Assembly: GCF_965363235.1 (NCBI RefSeq)
Contig: NC_134846.1
Location: 32,684,218 to 32,748,217 of the forward strand
DNA from: Mytilus galloprovincialis
Taxonomy: Eukaryota; Mollusca; Bivalvia; Mytilida; Mytilidae
Length of the DNA stretch: 64,000 nt
Direction of reading: 5' to 3'
Shown: piece by piece, positions 11,875 through 23,226 of the stretch
Layout of the letters: each line of letters starts with the position of its first letter
How positions within the stretch are numbered: the stretch's first letter is position 1
The notes under the pieces: generated by a model
Databases searched by the model: none
Told to the model about the DNA's origin: nothing
Seen by the model: only the letters and a program-made list of their open reading frames with translations
Position numbers and translations under genes: made by a program

Positions 11875-14800
11875 GTGAGATTGTTTATAACAATAACTTT
11901 ACATGTACTGTATATTCAGAAATTATTGCGTGCATTTATTATTGCGATTTTGTCATTTAAGACTAAAATGCAATTTTTATTTTTGAGATATTGTGAAAAA
12001 TTCATGTTAAATTTATATAAAAAATACAAAATGCGATTCTAACCCTGTCACATTTTTGCGCAATAATAATAAAAAAAAACATCGCAATGATTTCGACTGC
12101 CTTGAATAAGCAATAGTTATCCACTCAGGACGGAGTGTGTCAGTGTACGATCACTCCGAAGGCGGGAGGATGATTTTATACTGACACATCAAGTCCGAGT
12201 GGGATAACTGTTTTACATACCAGACTTTGTTAGAGAAAACATTTACGCTTCATAACATCTAGTACATAATACCATACAACAATTATCATTGTTATAATAC
12301 ACTTTATTTAATAGTATGAGATCTTTTTATAATGTTATAATATGTTAACTTTACAAATAGTTTGTTTTCAGTCACATATAAGTGTGGCAACAATTTTTTT
12401 CTTACGTTAAAAAACAGTCTATACTATATAGAATTTTATAAAATACTAAAATAGAAAACATTTAAAATCAATTCAATGTTTTTTTTATACTTCATCAATA
12501 AATGATTATAGAAAACAAAATATGACAACACATAATAGCAGGGTCCTACATTTGTAAATTTGACAGCAACATAAAAGCAAAATGGCTATTTAAAACATAT
12601 TTTAGGGCACACGATACTATTTGGATTCAATGATGAATGTTTTAAGAAAATTTGCATGCAAGCTTTTTTTTCTTCACCTGAGCAATTCAAATATGTAAAA
12701 ACAAATATACCTTCTGTGTTACTTTGAGAGATAAAAGAGGTCGAAAATCCTAACTTTTTTCTTTCAACAGAAAATCATTTAGAAATTCCTCTGTACACCC
12801 ATATAATCTTAATATTTACCGCGGTTCGTTGGAAGTTATCAAAAATAAACAATGTTTCAGTAGTTTAAGAAATTAACAGCATTTTTGCTGTTTAAATTAA
12901 AAAAAAAAATCAATGTTGACTTTTTCATTAACATTGGTACAAATAATCTTAATACGTAATCAAACCTAATGCAATTTTACAAAAGATGGATGCATGAACT
13001 CGCGTTAGTTAAATCAGTTTAAATCATAATAAAATCAGTCGAAAATGAATCTTTTCTCGACAGGTCACAGTTTGACGTATCGCAAATAGCATTTAACGTT
13101 AGCAATGTCATGACTTCCCCTGTGACTGTATTGATTGCCATTATGAGTGACCAACCCTTCCCTCGTACTTTTTTTACAGAGATTAAACTAACAAATGTTT
13201 TAAAGAAAAGACATCGTAAAAATATTTTTGATTAGGCTTGGTCTATCAAATCGCTACTAAGCACACATAATAACTAACAAAAAAAATTATCAAAAAAAAA
13301 ACAAACATAAAGAACCGAAAGTATTTGCTTTTTCTCAAATATAATTCCAAACCCAATTTACACTTAATTAATATTTGTTGTTTTGACTACGCAAAACCAT
13401 GTATTTTGTCTGGCTCGTATTGGTTTCTACGTTTAAATTGATATCGTTGTCTATATCTGTCATGCGATTGATTGATGGATCTCAGTAATTAAATGTTCTT
13501 TGTAGAATGTAGGTGATTGCTATTGTGGAGAAGTGGCAGATATTGAGTCCTACAACAAATATAAACGGGACAAGTCACAATGCAACAACAACTGCAATGG
13601 AAATGACGATGAAAAATGTGGTAGTACAGACAACGCGTCCGTATACAAGCTTAAAGGTACGGATGTAATAATTTCGCCATGGCGTCGTCAGTTTGTTTTA
13701 GATTTATGAGTTTGACTGTCCCTTTTGGTATCTTTCGTCCCTCTTTGTCTTTATATTCACTTAATAATCTAAGATGAGACAGTTTTGGTACATTGAAGTA
13801 AATTCTAATAATTTGGTTCATGGGTTGAATTATTAGTTATCAAAGGTACCAGGACTACAATTTAATACGCCAGGTGCGCGTTTCATCTACATAAGACTCA
13901 TCAGTGATGCTCAGATAAAAATAGTTATGAAGCCAAACAAATACAAAGTTGAAGAGCATTGATCATTGAAACTACAGGTAGGTTTCATGGATAGTATACA
14001 TTTTGACAACGGTTCCAAATCCGACGAGGTAAATTTGAAAAGACACAGACAAAACAACGCAAGTTTCTCTAAATCTATTAGTGTGAAATAAAAATAGACA
14101 GAGTTCATGTGTATGATGTCGACTTTAAAACTGTTTGCAACTTTCCCAAAATGGGGAACATATTTAGAAATTACTGCCTAAAGAAGACAAAACAGTTCAA
14201 ATATGATAATGTCTAAGTTTCTTTCATATGTAACTACTATGTGTTTGTACTATGCAATGTAATGTGTCAAATGGTACATACAATTGACTGTACTTACTAT
14301 ATATTCATATTGTAACCCATGTATCGTTTCGGATACATAAAAAAAAAAAGAATAGTTCCCGTGAAACACGATTTATTTAGGTAATAATATTGCAAAATAG
14401 GTATTTTGATAAAAACATTTTCAGTTCAGCCAACTCGTCCTTCTACAAAGATGACTACAACTTCCGTGTTTCCTCCTGCTATAAGTAAACTGCCAAGAGA
14501 CGACCCTGGATATATAACCTCATCCGCGTCTGAACGAGGTATACATCAAATAGTTAGTCATGACAAATAGCATAGTCTTTGTATGTTTGTTTTGTAAATT
14601 GATATCAGTAGTATTGGCACATAATACATAAAATCGAAATTATCTCGAAACTAACATTAAACGATTTTTCTCTCGTTTTTATTAAGTCAGTAATAACGTA
14701 TTTACAATTTATATAAAGGCTGCTTCTTGGTTGTACATATGTTCATGTAGTTTTAGCTTTGGGTGAAATTCCATAAAACAACTCATCGCACTAAATTCAT

Positions 14801-17800
14801 TATACAAATCAGTATTATAAAAAGGGGATCCATATACAATCATTATGCCTCTGTAAGAAATATTATTGAGTATCATGAATAACATATATGTAGAAGAGAG
14901 AGACACACAGAAATGTATAATTGTTAGCGTTTTAGAAAGTGGTTTGACAAATCGAATGCCAACTGCTGTGTTATACACATACGATAGTGTGGTATAATTT
15001 CCAATAAGATAGATATCCAACAGAGATCAAATGACAACTCATGATCAACATTCGGTCTTCGATAATTAGCAAAACACATACTGCATAATAGGGTATAGGT
15101 GCCCCGAAGTGACAAAAGTTAAAATGAAAAAGTTCAAAAATGTATTAACAAAACAAAAGGAAACCAACAATTGATACATAACTGAATCACAGGCTCTTGA
15201 CTTGGGACAGAAACTTGTGTGGCGGAGTAAAACATGCTTGGCAACACTCAATTCTTCCCTACCATGAGCCATTGCATAATAATAAGTTGTAAAAAGCATC
15301 AGATCAATACAAAGCTTTATATAAACAACTAACAAAAACACTGAGTAAACCAAGTACAGAGTTATCACTAGTTCAACGCAAACACAAACTTGTTTATCAA
15401 TCATGTTTATGACAAGTGAATGTTATTTTCATGTTTTGTAAGTTTTGATACCATATCAATTAAGATTTACCGATCGAAAGTTTTCTACAGTTTGAATTCG
15501 ATTTTTAAATTTTATTTTGTTGCGAATTTCCGCAAAAAAATCATCTAAAAGTTTAATATATGTAACAACAGACGCTGTATGTAACAAATTCTTTATTTCA
15601 ACATGTTTTAATTATACACTGTTGAACAATGTCTTATAATGTTTATGTTTTTACATGAAGGTAACGAGACAAAAACACCAACAAAAGGATTACCCACCCA
15701 TCCAGGGAACAATGCAACACTGGCAGGTATAAGTAATATGTTTTATAGGAGTAATTTTATATTTCATTTTATCTAAGCAAAAAATGTAAAGAAAAACAGC
15801 CATGTTTGTACAAAATATGAACTGTCCTTAAAAGACACTCACAAACGAACAACAGGACAAAAAGACATAAACAAGTATAACACCTACGAAATCAAAAAAA
15901 AAAAACAATAAATAAAAAATGCATCATGCTCCATTTACACCAAATACAACATACAGCATATTGACATTATTACTGATGTACTGGCATACATGATAAAATA
16001 GTAGAAATCTACATTAGATAACCCTTCTATAATGGATTTGTAATCTATGAATATCTTAATGTAATTATGTGAGGTTAAACTAAAGAAGTATAACAAATGT
16101 TCAAACAAAAAATGATTTAAAAAGTTTCAAGATCAATATTGAGGTCGAAAATGTCTAGCTGGCCTACAATATTTGCATTTAGAAATTAAAAATTTAAAAT
16201 TGACTGATAGTATCATATTGTTGTTCATTGGGTATAAATGTCTACAACGGGTGACGCATATAAAGCATGAGACACTCATCACGCACCGTTTGAACTTGAT
16301 GATAATACATTTTTTTTTTCTCTTTTATGTGGAATATTACAAGTGCATTTGCGAGTAAAGAATGTAGATTTCTTCTTTTGAACTAAGTGTATATTTTATA
16401 CCTTTACATTTTTATAGGTATAGGAATTGGTGTATCTTGTCTAGTCGTTGTTGCTATTTGCCGTGTCATTATATCAAGAAGAAGGTATATATACATGTGA
16501 TTTCCTTTAATTTTCAAATTTAAACTGAAATATATTTCATATAGTAAGATATGTATTCAAACAGATCACCAAAGAAAACAAACCTTCCATTGGCTGTTTA
16601 CTCAATTGTCTATCAGTAGTTGGAAATTGTACTACCAAATTGTCTATAATTGTTTTTTTGTCTATAAAATCAACTGTCGCATTTTATACAGTTAATATAG
16701 GCTACTTGCATTTGAATGGAAAGCTTTTGATTCTTTTTTTTTTTTGTAGTATAATTTACATTACATATGTATAATTAGGTTGCATATCACGGGAAAGCTA
16801 AACCAAAAATGTTTCATTGTAGTTTAAAAAAAGGCAACTGTAGGTCGAAAGTCATAAATCAATTGAGATAAAACAAATCTGGATAACAAACTAAAACCCA
16901 GGGAAACACATCCATTATTTGAGGAAAGCAAAAACACAATGGAAACATTGAAGTGTAACAAAAACAAACGCCAAAGTACATATAAACGGACTATTTGTTA
17001 ACAACTGAAACAACATGAACATTGATTTCCGATACGAATTTCAACAATGGTTAGTCTTTCTATAAGTTTTGTGTCAAGAAATCACTGTATTCGAAAACAG
17101 GTAACCAGCTTCCTCCTCAATTCCCATTCCATATACAGAGTGTTTTAAAGTACACCATAGCACAGTTATATTGATAAAGTTAAAATGTAATTATCAACAC
17201 AAAAAATCAAACTCACGAAACTTGAATTACTTTAATACTTATTTTCATTGTAACTTGCAACATTTGTTAGCATTGAATATCAGTCAGATTTGGTACTTTA
17301 TTGTTAAATCTCCTTTTACCATGATTACAGCAATTACATGTAGCAATAAATAACTTTGAAAAGTGATATGAACTATCATATAAATTAATTATTCTAATTG
17401 TCTTAGTTTCATCTGGACTTTTGACAGGTGTCTTAGTTTCGACAATATTTTATAAGAAAATGATCAACCTGTTCAAAACCATGTTCACATGTGTTTATTA
17501 ACATGCATCGCAGCAAAACATAAATGTATGGCTTTTTGTTATATTGTTCCAAGTGTTGAACAGATATTGTAGAATTAAAGCAAATGTTTAAAATTACATT
17601 TAGCAATACTAATCTATACTTCTTTTTTCAGGTTACTCAGAAAACAAAATAGGGAAAGATCAAATACATATCGAAATGCTGCAGATATGAGCGTAACTGG
17701 TAACCAAAATGAACAAAGACAAGGAAATTCGTTTTCTTACACTGAATTAATAGCCTACAATCATAACCAGGCGTATGATGAGCTCCAGATAGAGACAAAT

Positions 17801-18700
17801 GACACAATTAATGGTAAAGTAGAAGTATTAGTTAATTCAGAAGCAGCTCGAGTGTCCAATGACAATTATACAGTATTGGTAGTACCAGAAGACCAAAACT
17901 CTACACTCGTGACAAACACTTCTGGGTTCAGTGAAAATATATCAGATAACAAAGCTCTTAACAAAACCAATCCTATTGTTGGTGCTTATGCTATTCTAGA
18001 CCCGAAAGAAACAGGCTTTGACAGAACCAAACCAGAACAAAATATAAAAGCTGATTCGTATGATGTCCTTGACCCTGCTGAGACAGGATTTGACAGGACG
18101 AAAGATAGAGATGAAGTACCGATTCAATTAGTAAAACACGAAAACTGTGACAAAGCTTTACAAAAACACGCCATTAACAATACAGAGACAACCGATGAAA
18201 TGAAAAACCAGAATGGAGGCACGCATTCAATAACCATGAAAAACAAAATTGAATCAATTGAAAATAAAGCTAATAAGAAAGCTTCGAAAAGGAGTAACAT
18301 TGGTATCGGTGCTTATGACATTCTTGACCCGGATGCAACAGGATTCGACAGAACCAAATCAGAACCAAACGTTAATGATGATTCGTATACTGTCCTTGAC
18401 CCAGCCGAGACTGGATTTGACCGGACGAAACACAGAGACGACATGCATTCTCAATCATTAAAAATCAAAAACTCTGGTAAATCTATTCAAGAGCATGCTA
18501 TTCAGAATCATGAAACAAGTGAAGAAGGGAATTATATCCTAAATAAGGATGGTCAATATGACATTTTGAATCAAGTATGCAGACCAAAAGATGATAACGA
18601 ACATATATACAGTCATTCAGTTGATGCTGTGTATGACACAACAAATCAAAATCGATCACCAAGGACAGAAGATTCATCACATGCTTATGATCACTTGTAG
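11714..18700 (+). CDS. Gene 2 copy 1: WSC-domain receptor with ITAM-like tail
   Basis: Six exons join in phase (11714-11874, 13506-13656, 14425-14538, 15661-15726, 16418-16484, 17632-18700) to give 542 codons plus stop. Order: WSC domain with eight cysteines (exons 1-2), Thr/Pro linker with N-glycosylation sites NET and NAT (exons 3-4), a short transmembrane segment with GIGIG and a basic border (exon 5), and a roughly 350-residue cytoplasmic tail (exon 6). WSC domains occur in yeast wall sensors, polycystin-1 and Kremen and are thought to bind glycans. The tail has nine YxxL sites, including an ITAM-spaced pair, and no enzymatic domain. The first exon with the signal peptide is not identified; a weak candidate lies at 6031. 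The second block carries an identical copy. Function in sensing and phosphotyrosine signalling is inferred. Confidence 0.85.
12111..12211. mobile_element. MITE-like inverted repeat
   Basis: AGTTATCCACTCAGGACGGA at the left faces TCCGAGTGGGATAACTG at the right, and inner CTGTGTCAGT/ACTGACACA segments pair too, giving an imperfect hairpin within an intron of gene 2. Duplicate at 54987-55087. Confidence 0.6.
13506..13656 (+). CDS. Gene 2 exon: WSC C-terminal half
   Basis: Acceptor TTCTTTGTAG, phase 0 in and 1 out. Encodes NVGDCYCGEVAD ... QCNNNCNG ... KCGSTDNASVYKLK: the CxCG and C..C and KCG..SVY signature of WSC domains. Confidence 0.85.
13867..13910 (-). ncRNA. Decayed hammerhead ribozyme, antisense to gene 2
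   Basis: On the minus strand: CTGATGA, stem II GTCT/AGAT, GAAA and CGCGC are kept, but the cleavage-site U is replaced (ACC), so cleavage is not expected. Same roughly 130-bp repeat as at 39278. Duplicate at 56743-56786. Confidence 0.65.
14425..14538 (+). CDS. Gene 2 exon: Thr/Ser/Pro linker 1
   Basis: Acceptor CATTTTCAG, phase 1 in and out, 114 bp. Encodes a linker with PTRPSTKMTTTSVFPP, probably O-glycosylated stalk. Longer than the 63-bp linker exons of genes 3-5. Confidence 0.8.
15000..15260. repeat. Fragment of dispersed repeat family X
   Basis: AAGGAAACCAAC, CTGAATCACAGGCTCTTGAC, TTGGGACAG and GTGTGGCGGAGTAAAACATG match the middle of the 41775-42290 copy. Minus-strand open frames here (14709-15404) derive from this repeat. 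Duplicate at 57876-58136. Confidence 0.6.
15661..15726 (+). CDS. Gene 2 exon: linker 2
   Basis: 66 bp, phase 1 in and out: GNETKTPTKGLPTHPGNNAT. Two N-glycosylation sequons. Acceptor TTTTTACATGAAG has a weak pyrimidine tract, so the boundary is slightly less sure than others. Confidence 0.7.
16418..16484 (+). CDS. Gene 2 exon: transmembrane segment
   Basis: 67 bp, phase 1 in and 2 out: GIGIGVSCLVVVAIC then R VIISRR. Nine bases (three residues) shorter than the matching 76-bp exons of genes 4 and 5, and with an Arg inside the hydrophobic run, so the membrane span is marginal. G-x3-G spacing suits helix pairing. Confidence 0.75.
16830..16995 (-). repeat. Dispersed repeat family Z, antisense copy
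   Basis: Reverse complement matches 22850-23085: GTCGAAAGTCATAAATCAAT, AAACAAATCTGG, GGGAAACACATCC, GTGTAACAAAAACAAACG. Lies in the last intron of gene 2. Duplicate at 59706-59871. Confidence 0.75.
17632..18700 (+). CDS. Gene 2 exon: cytoplasmic tail
   Basis: Acceptor TTTTTTCAG, phase 2 in, stop TAG. The first residues LLRKQNRERS are a basic stop-transfer like RKQKAH in genes 4 and 5. Four YxxLDPxxTGFDRTK motifs lie in two duplicated blocks of about 109 residues; the end HIYSHSVDAVYD...HAYDHL matches the ends of genes 4 and 5. Low complexity in between, probably disordered. Confidence 0.9.
17738..17785 (+). other. ITAM-spaced tyrosine pair in gene 2 tail
   Basis: Encodes YTELIAYNHNQAYDEL, i.e. 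YxxL-x8-YxxL, which meets the immunoreceptor tyrosine activation motif spacing (YxxL/I-x6-12-YxxL/I). Whether it is phosphorylated or binds a Syk-type kinase is not shown by sequence. Duplicate at 60614-60661. Confidence 0.65.
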
Positions 18701-21343
18701 CTAGATTGTGTCAATGATGGCCATGGATTTTTTTAGCGTATTTATTGTGTTTATGCCTCTACACATTTTGGTTCATACCGTCCTGAATTGAACTGTCAAC
18801 GAAAATACAGATTTTGTGTTATTAAAATTAGCTGTTACAAAATATTTGTAGTTTTTTTTTTAAATTAAGGAATGTATCTACCCCGTGCACAGCTCTGATT
18901 CCTTGCTCGGATTTGGCTATACTTATTTGTAATTTTCGGTTTATAGCTCTAAATACTTTTTATAAGTTATGGATTTTCAAATAGTTTGGCCTCGAGATCA
19001 CGGAAGAGTCCTTCATTGTCGAAATGCTTATCTGGTGCAGAAAGTTATTAACTTTTTATCTGTGGTTATAAGAATGCAGTCCATTTTTCGAGTTATATTC
19101 AATGATCTATAGAAAGATACTTTGCCATGAACTTTTTATGTGACGTCATTATACATTGTCGCGTTCTTGGAACTATAAAATGATAAAAAGTTAAGCAACA
19201 TGTTTATATTTAGCTTCATTACTACATTAAACAATTTTTTAGTCTTAGACATTTTTGAAAATGTACAGCAACCCATACTCATGTTTTTATTGTGTTGCTA
19301 AAACAAAAGAACTAATGACACATGTCTTATACTTGATAATGTTTAATCAGTGTGTTTAATTCATTTTTCGTAATTTTAAATTTGTTATGCAGGTTCACAC
19401 AGAGTGTGTTATTCAATCACTTAAATAGCTAAATGTCCATACTAGAAACAGAACATATTAATTTGATTAAGACTACTTAAATATATCACTGTGCTCAATC
19501 ATTGCCACTGTACTTTGGGAAGACTTTATAAATCAATTTCATACATGTACACAATGCCCGAAGTAGCTTTCTGTGGAATTTCTATACAGTAAAATGTTTT
19601 ATCATGTTTTTAATAATGAAAGAAGTACTTTTTCAACAACAAAGGTAAAATCAACGTGTTTTAATTATTTGAATCATCTGCCTTTAATTTCAAATCGCAA
19701 ATTTACAACATGTTATCCACATTTATTTCTAGGCATGTTTATATGACAGTATAGAGGACGATATGTCCTCTATAATGCCAATTTAAAGTCAATATCTAAC
19801 CATGCAAACCACGCTCTGTTTTTAACCACCAAAAATAAGATTCAAATATAAGAAGATGTGGTATAAAATTCAATGCCAATAAACATGAACCTAGTCTGCT
19901 CCTTTGTTCAATTAAATATATTTTTTAACCTAAAACTTTAGATGTGTAAAAGAAAAATCAGGGTAATTTCTTGCTAATAGTAATAGCATTGACGAATACA
20001 GCTAAAAATACTGAAGGTATGGGTATGGTATGGAATCAAGAAAGGCTTTTGTCGGTCGTTGTCATACTACCTATCTACATTCAAATAGTAACTTGCAAGT
20101 GCTTTAAATGAAAACCATACATTTGTATGTCTGTGATAATTTTTACATTATGACACACGTTTAGTTGACGCTTAATTGTCTAAATACTATTTAGTTATGT
20201 AATGAATTTGTAGAAACTCATATATAAGCCAACGTGAACGTGGTTTATGTGCCTTCCCGACTTGATTTGTATCAGTATAATGCAGATCAAAATGACTTAT
20301 CTGGAGGATTTCACTATATGAAAGATTTGTTTTCACTGCATTGTTGTGTAGTGTGTGTTGACTTTAGAATTGTTTTTGAATCTCATATCTCATACATCCC
20401 ATGCTACTTGATATTGGTTTACTAAAAAGAAAGTTCTTTTTTTGAAAAAAAAAAATAACTGCATTAGAATAGGAAATGCACAATCAGACTACATATAGGC
20501 AGGTTATTTCAACAGCTTCGTTTTTTTTTTGCAGACGACGGAAATCATTGGGTCTTATTTCTAAATTTAAATAAACAACCTTTTTAGGAAATGCACGCAT
20601 TAAGATGATTTTGTTGGATAATCATGGACAAGATTTACACAATGTATCACACGTTAACGTTTTTCATATTTTTGTTTTTTATTGTATGTGATTTTTTTTA
20701 CACTGAATATATTAGATTTGAAATTGGACATCTTCTTTAATTCTCCTTCATGCGTTGTCCAATACAATGTAAAATAAAATATATGAGCTACCAAATAGTT
20801 CATATAAGTATATGGTAGAAGGATAGAATAACTACTAACAAATCCTATCGTATCAAAAGATTTTGTGGTTTGATCGGAAATCGCCTTTTGAAAACCACAA
20901 TTGTCAATAGAAAGGGTGTTAACATGTGTATACATGTTTATGGAGGAAAATGGAGCAGAGATAGGCGAGATAAAGTGGGTAGCCCTGTATCATCTCTCTG
21001 CATATATACATCCCTTAAATGAAAACATTGACATGTTTCACACAAAGTGAGTAAACGTATTTAACTATTCCATGTTTTTGGAGGCATGCTTTGCTTGTCA
21101 ATTTTGTAAGAAAAGTGTTTTCAATTGATTTTACTGTATATTTCAGTGCTTTATCTATTATATTACAAAACAAATATGGAAATCAGAACAGTAATTTGTC
21201 TTTGAAATGTTAAGCATTTAAATTTTAATTTGAATATTACTAAGTGTATTTTAGATACCACTTGACAATTTGTGATTTCCATTTAATCAATATCATATCA
21301 AATATTTAATTGAATAATATACTTCTGCTAAATAAAATTTCAG
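18701..21343. other. Region between genes 2 and 3
   Basis: Besides the retrozyme relic, it holds a perfect 10-bp hairpin at 19750-19774 (TATAGAGGAC / GTCCTCTATA) and a small family X relic near 19845-19890. The first exon of gene 3 must lie here or within an upstream gene but was not recognised. Confidence 0.5.
18801..19038 (+). mobile_element. Decayed retrozyme-like monomer with degenerate hammerhead
   Basis: Diverged copy of most of the 351-bp unit at 37297-37997 (GTGTTATTAAAATTAGCTG ... GGATTTGGCTATACTT ... GTCGAAATGCTTATCTGGTG). Its ribozyme (18995-19038) has CGGAAGA instead of CTGAAGA and a disturbed stem, so probably inactive. Position: about 100 bp after the gene 2 stop, likely in its 3' UTR. 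Duplicate at 61677-61914. Confidence 0.7.
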
Positions 21344-21486
21344 ATTATATATACATTGGTTGCTTTGAAGATATCACTAAAAGGTTATTGCCTGTCGGAC
21401 CTTTTAAAACACGAAACTATGAAATGTCCGCCAAAATCTGCTTTCACCACTGCAAATCTACAAAATTGGAATATTTTGCAACAGAG
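21344..21486 (+). CDS. Gene 3 exon: WSC N-terminal half
   Basis: Acceptor AAAATTTCAG, phase 1 in, phase 0 out (ACAGAG|GTAGGG). Encodes YIYIGCFEDITKRLLPVGPF ... MSAKICFHHC ... EYFATE, a textbook WSC start. Confidence 0.85.
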
Positions 21487-22085
21487 GTAGGGCATAGTTT
21501 TCATAAACATGCTTTTTTATATAGATTAGTCAGTTGGATTTCCTGTTTGAATGGTTTTACACTAGTCATTTTTTGGGTACTTTATAGCGTGTTGTTCAGT
21601 GTGAGCCAATACTCCGCGTTAAAGACCGTACTTAGACCTATAGTTGTTGAATTTTACTAATCATCACTTGGACGGTGAGTTGTCTCATTAGCATTCATAC
21701 CATATCTTATTATATCTATAAATACGTATATTAACTTTACTTTTGATTTATGCATAATGTTCATTGTATAAAAGTAAAAAAATCATTAAATTGTGTTTGT
21801 GACTGTAAACATGCAAGTCGGACCAATATGACTAATAAAAGACTTACACATGCATATTGTTTTTTTTCACATTTGTTCGATTCGGTTAAAACCATTTGAC
21901 AGCTGGTAAAATTTCCAAATTTTGACATGTTAATATTAACTTCACTAAAGGTCAATATAGCTAGCGTATGACCAACACTGTTACAAAAAAAAAGTTTACT
22001 CAGTAAAATGGTAACATAAATACGATAACTTTAATCTTCATTTATTGTAAGTCTGTTCATTTTGTTTGTTTACGTTTAATTAAAG

Positions 22086-22244
22086 TACGGAAACGAATGT
22101 TTTTTTGTGGTCATGGGAGACAAGTAGGTTCCAAACAGTATAAAATAAAAAGAGAAAAAGATTGCAACATATTATGCAAAGGTCACGTTACAATGAAATG
22201 CGGTGAAACATGGAGAGCCTCTGTTTATAAAATATACAGATATG
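22086..22244 (+). CDS. Gene 3 exon: WSC C-terminal half, frame disturbed
   Basis: Bounded by TTAATTAAAG and TATG|GTGAGT. Most of the exon reads CGHGRQVGSKQYKIK ... DCNILCKGHVTMKCG ... WRASVYKIYRY, but the first codons (YGNEC) are in another frame because of a T7 run. The same place in gene 4 has T5 (C-F-C-G). Confidence 0.8.
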
Positions 22245-22772
22245 GTGAGTACATGTGTTGCTTCCCAAAATGTTCATTTAAAGATATTAGAGCTTGTTTA
22301 ACACGTCAAAGTCTGTATTATTCAAATAATGCAAAATTGTGATAACACCACGTCTTGTCCATCGTCATTTGTGTGTGTGTGGTACTGTTTGCGTCCTTTT
22401 GGTTCCTTACAACAAGCAATGCCGTAAACAGACAGACACAAAAACAATAAACAGGTTACAATATCCCCCACGTTGCAAATATTTTATCAATCGAAGGGAA
22501 ACCACAACAATTAGTTTGGGTTCTTAAAAATATATTACAAATATTTAAGAAAAATGAAAGGTTGATTGTGAATATAATGTATATCCCAATAATTCATAAT
22601 TAATCATATACGTTATTGTAATTCATTGATTTGCATTGTTTGTTTCTTGTGTCGTTAAATGATGCTCATTTTGACTCTCAAATCATTACCGTAACGTTAA
22701 TATCGTTAAGGAAATAAATAATGCTCTACTTTTTCATATATTTTCTAACCATAATATGTTTTCTACTTCAAG

Positions 22773-22835
22773 CTAATCAGTCATCGACGTCAAACCATAC
22801 CTCAACAACTCATAAACAATATGAATCTTTTAAAG
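22773..22835 (+). CDS. Gene 3 exon: 63-bp linker
   Basis: Phase 1 in and out: ANQSSTSNHTSTTHKQYESF. One NHT sequon; Ser/Thr-rich. Same length as the linker exons of genes 4 and 5. Confidence 0.8.
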
Positions 22836-22849
22836 GTAAACCGCATATT

Positions 22850-23085
22850 TGTACCCAGTCAGGAATAAGGCAGTTGTTATCTTATAGATCGTTTCTGTAT
22901 GTGTTATATTGTCGTTTGATTTTTTTTGTTGCACTTAACATGCTTTAGTGTTTCTGTTTTTTCGTTGTTTTCCTCTTTTAAGTTATATGTTTCCCTTGGT
23001 TTAAGTTTCTAACCCGGATTTGTTTTCTCTCCATCAATTGATGACTTTCGAACAGCGGTATATTACTGTTGCCTTTATTAGTTAC
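22850..23085 (+). repeat. Dispersed repeat family Z
   Basis: GTCAGGAATAAGGCAGTTG ... TCGTTTGATTTTTTTTGTTG ... ACTTTCGAACAGCGGTATAT. Starts 15 bp after the linker exon donor of gene 3. Confidence 0.75.
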
Positions 23086-23226
23086 CAATAAGCATTATAA
23101 ACGTAAAACCTATAAACATATAACATATAAATGTAATACGAGAAGCAATGTAACATGTATAAGACCGGTATTGGTTTTAATTGATTTTGTTTATTTTCGA
23201 TTGATTACCAGAACAACATATATATA

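Larger units (their letters stand above)
2827..21124 (+). repeat. Large segmental duplication, copy 1
   Basis: The first shared base is 2827 (matching 45136). Spot comparison throughout shows identity; all the long frames compared have the same translation in both copies. Offsets are 42309 up to 4770, 42868 to the G run near 8590, 42875 to the C run near 9620, then 42876 to the window edge. Differences seen: a 559-bp segment absent here, a G run of 13 instead of 20 and a C run of 8 instead of 9. Not every base was compared. Confidence 0.95.

Noticed and set aside
14709-15404. Three overlapping minus-strand frames of 63-112 codons (and duplicates at 57585-58280)
   Set aside because: Hydrophobic chance translations of an AT-rich intron with family X fragments; antisense to gene 2, no domain.
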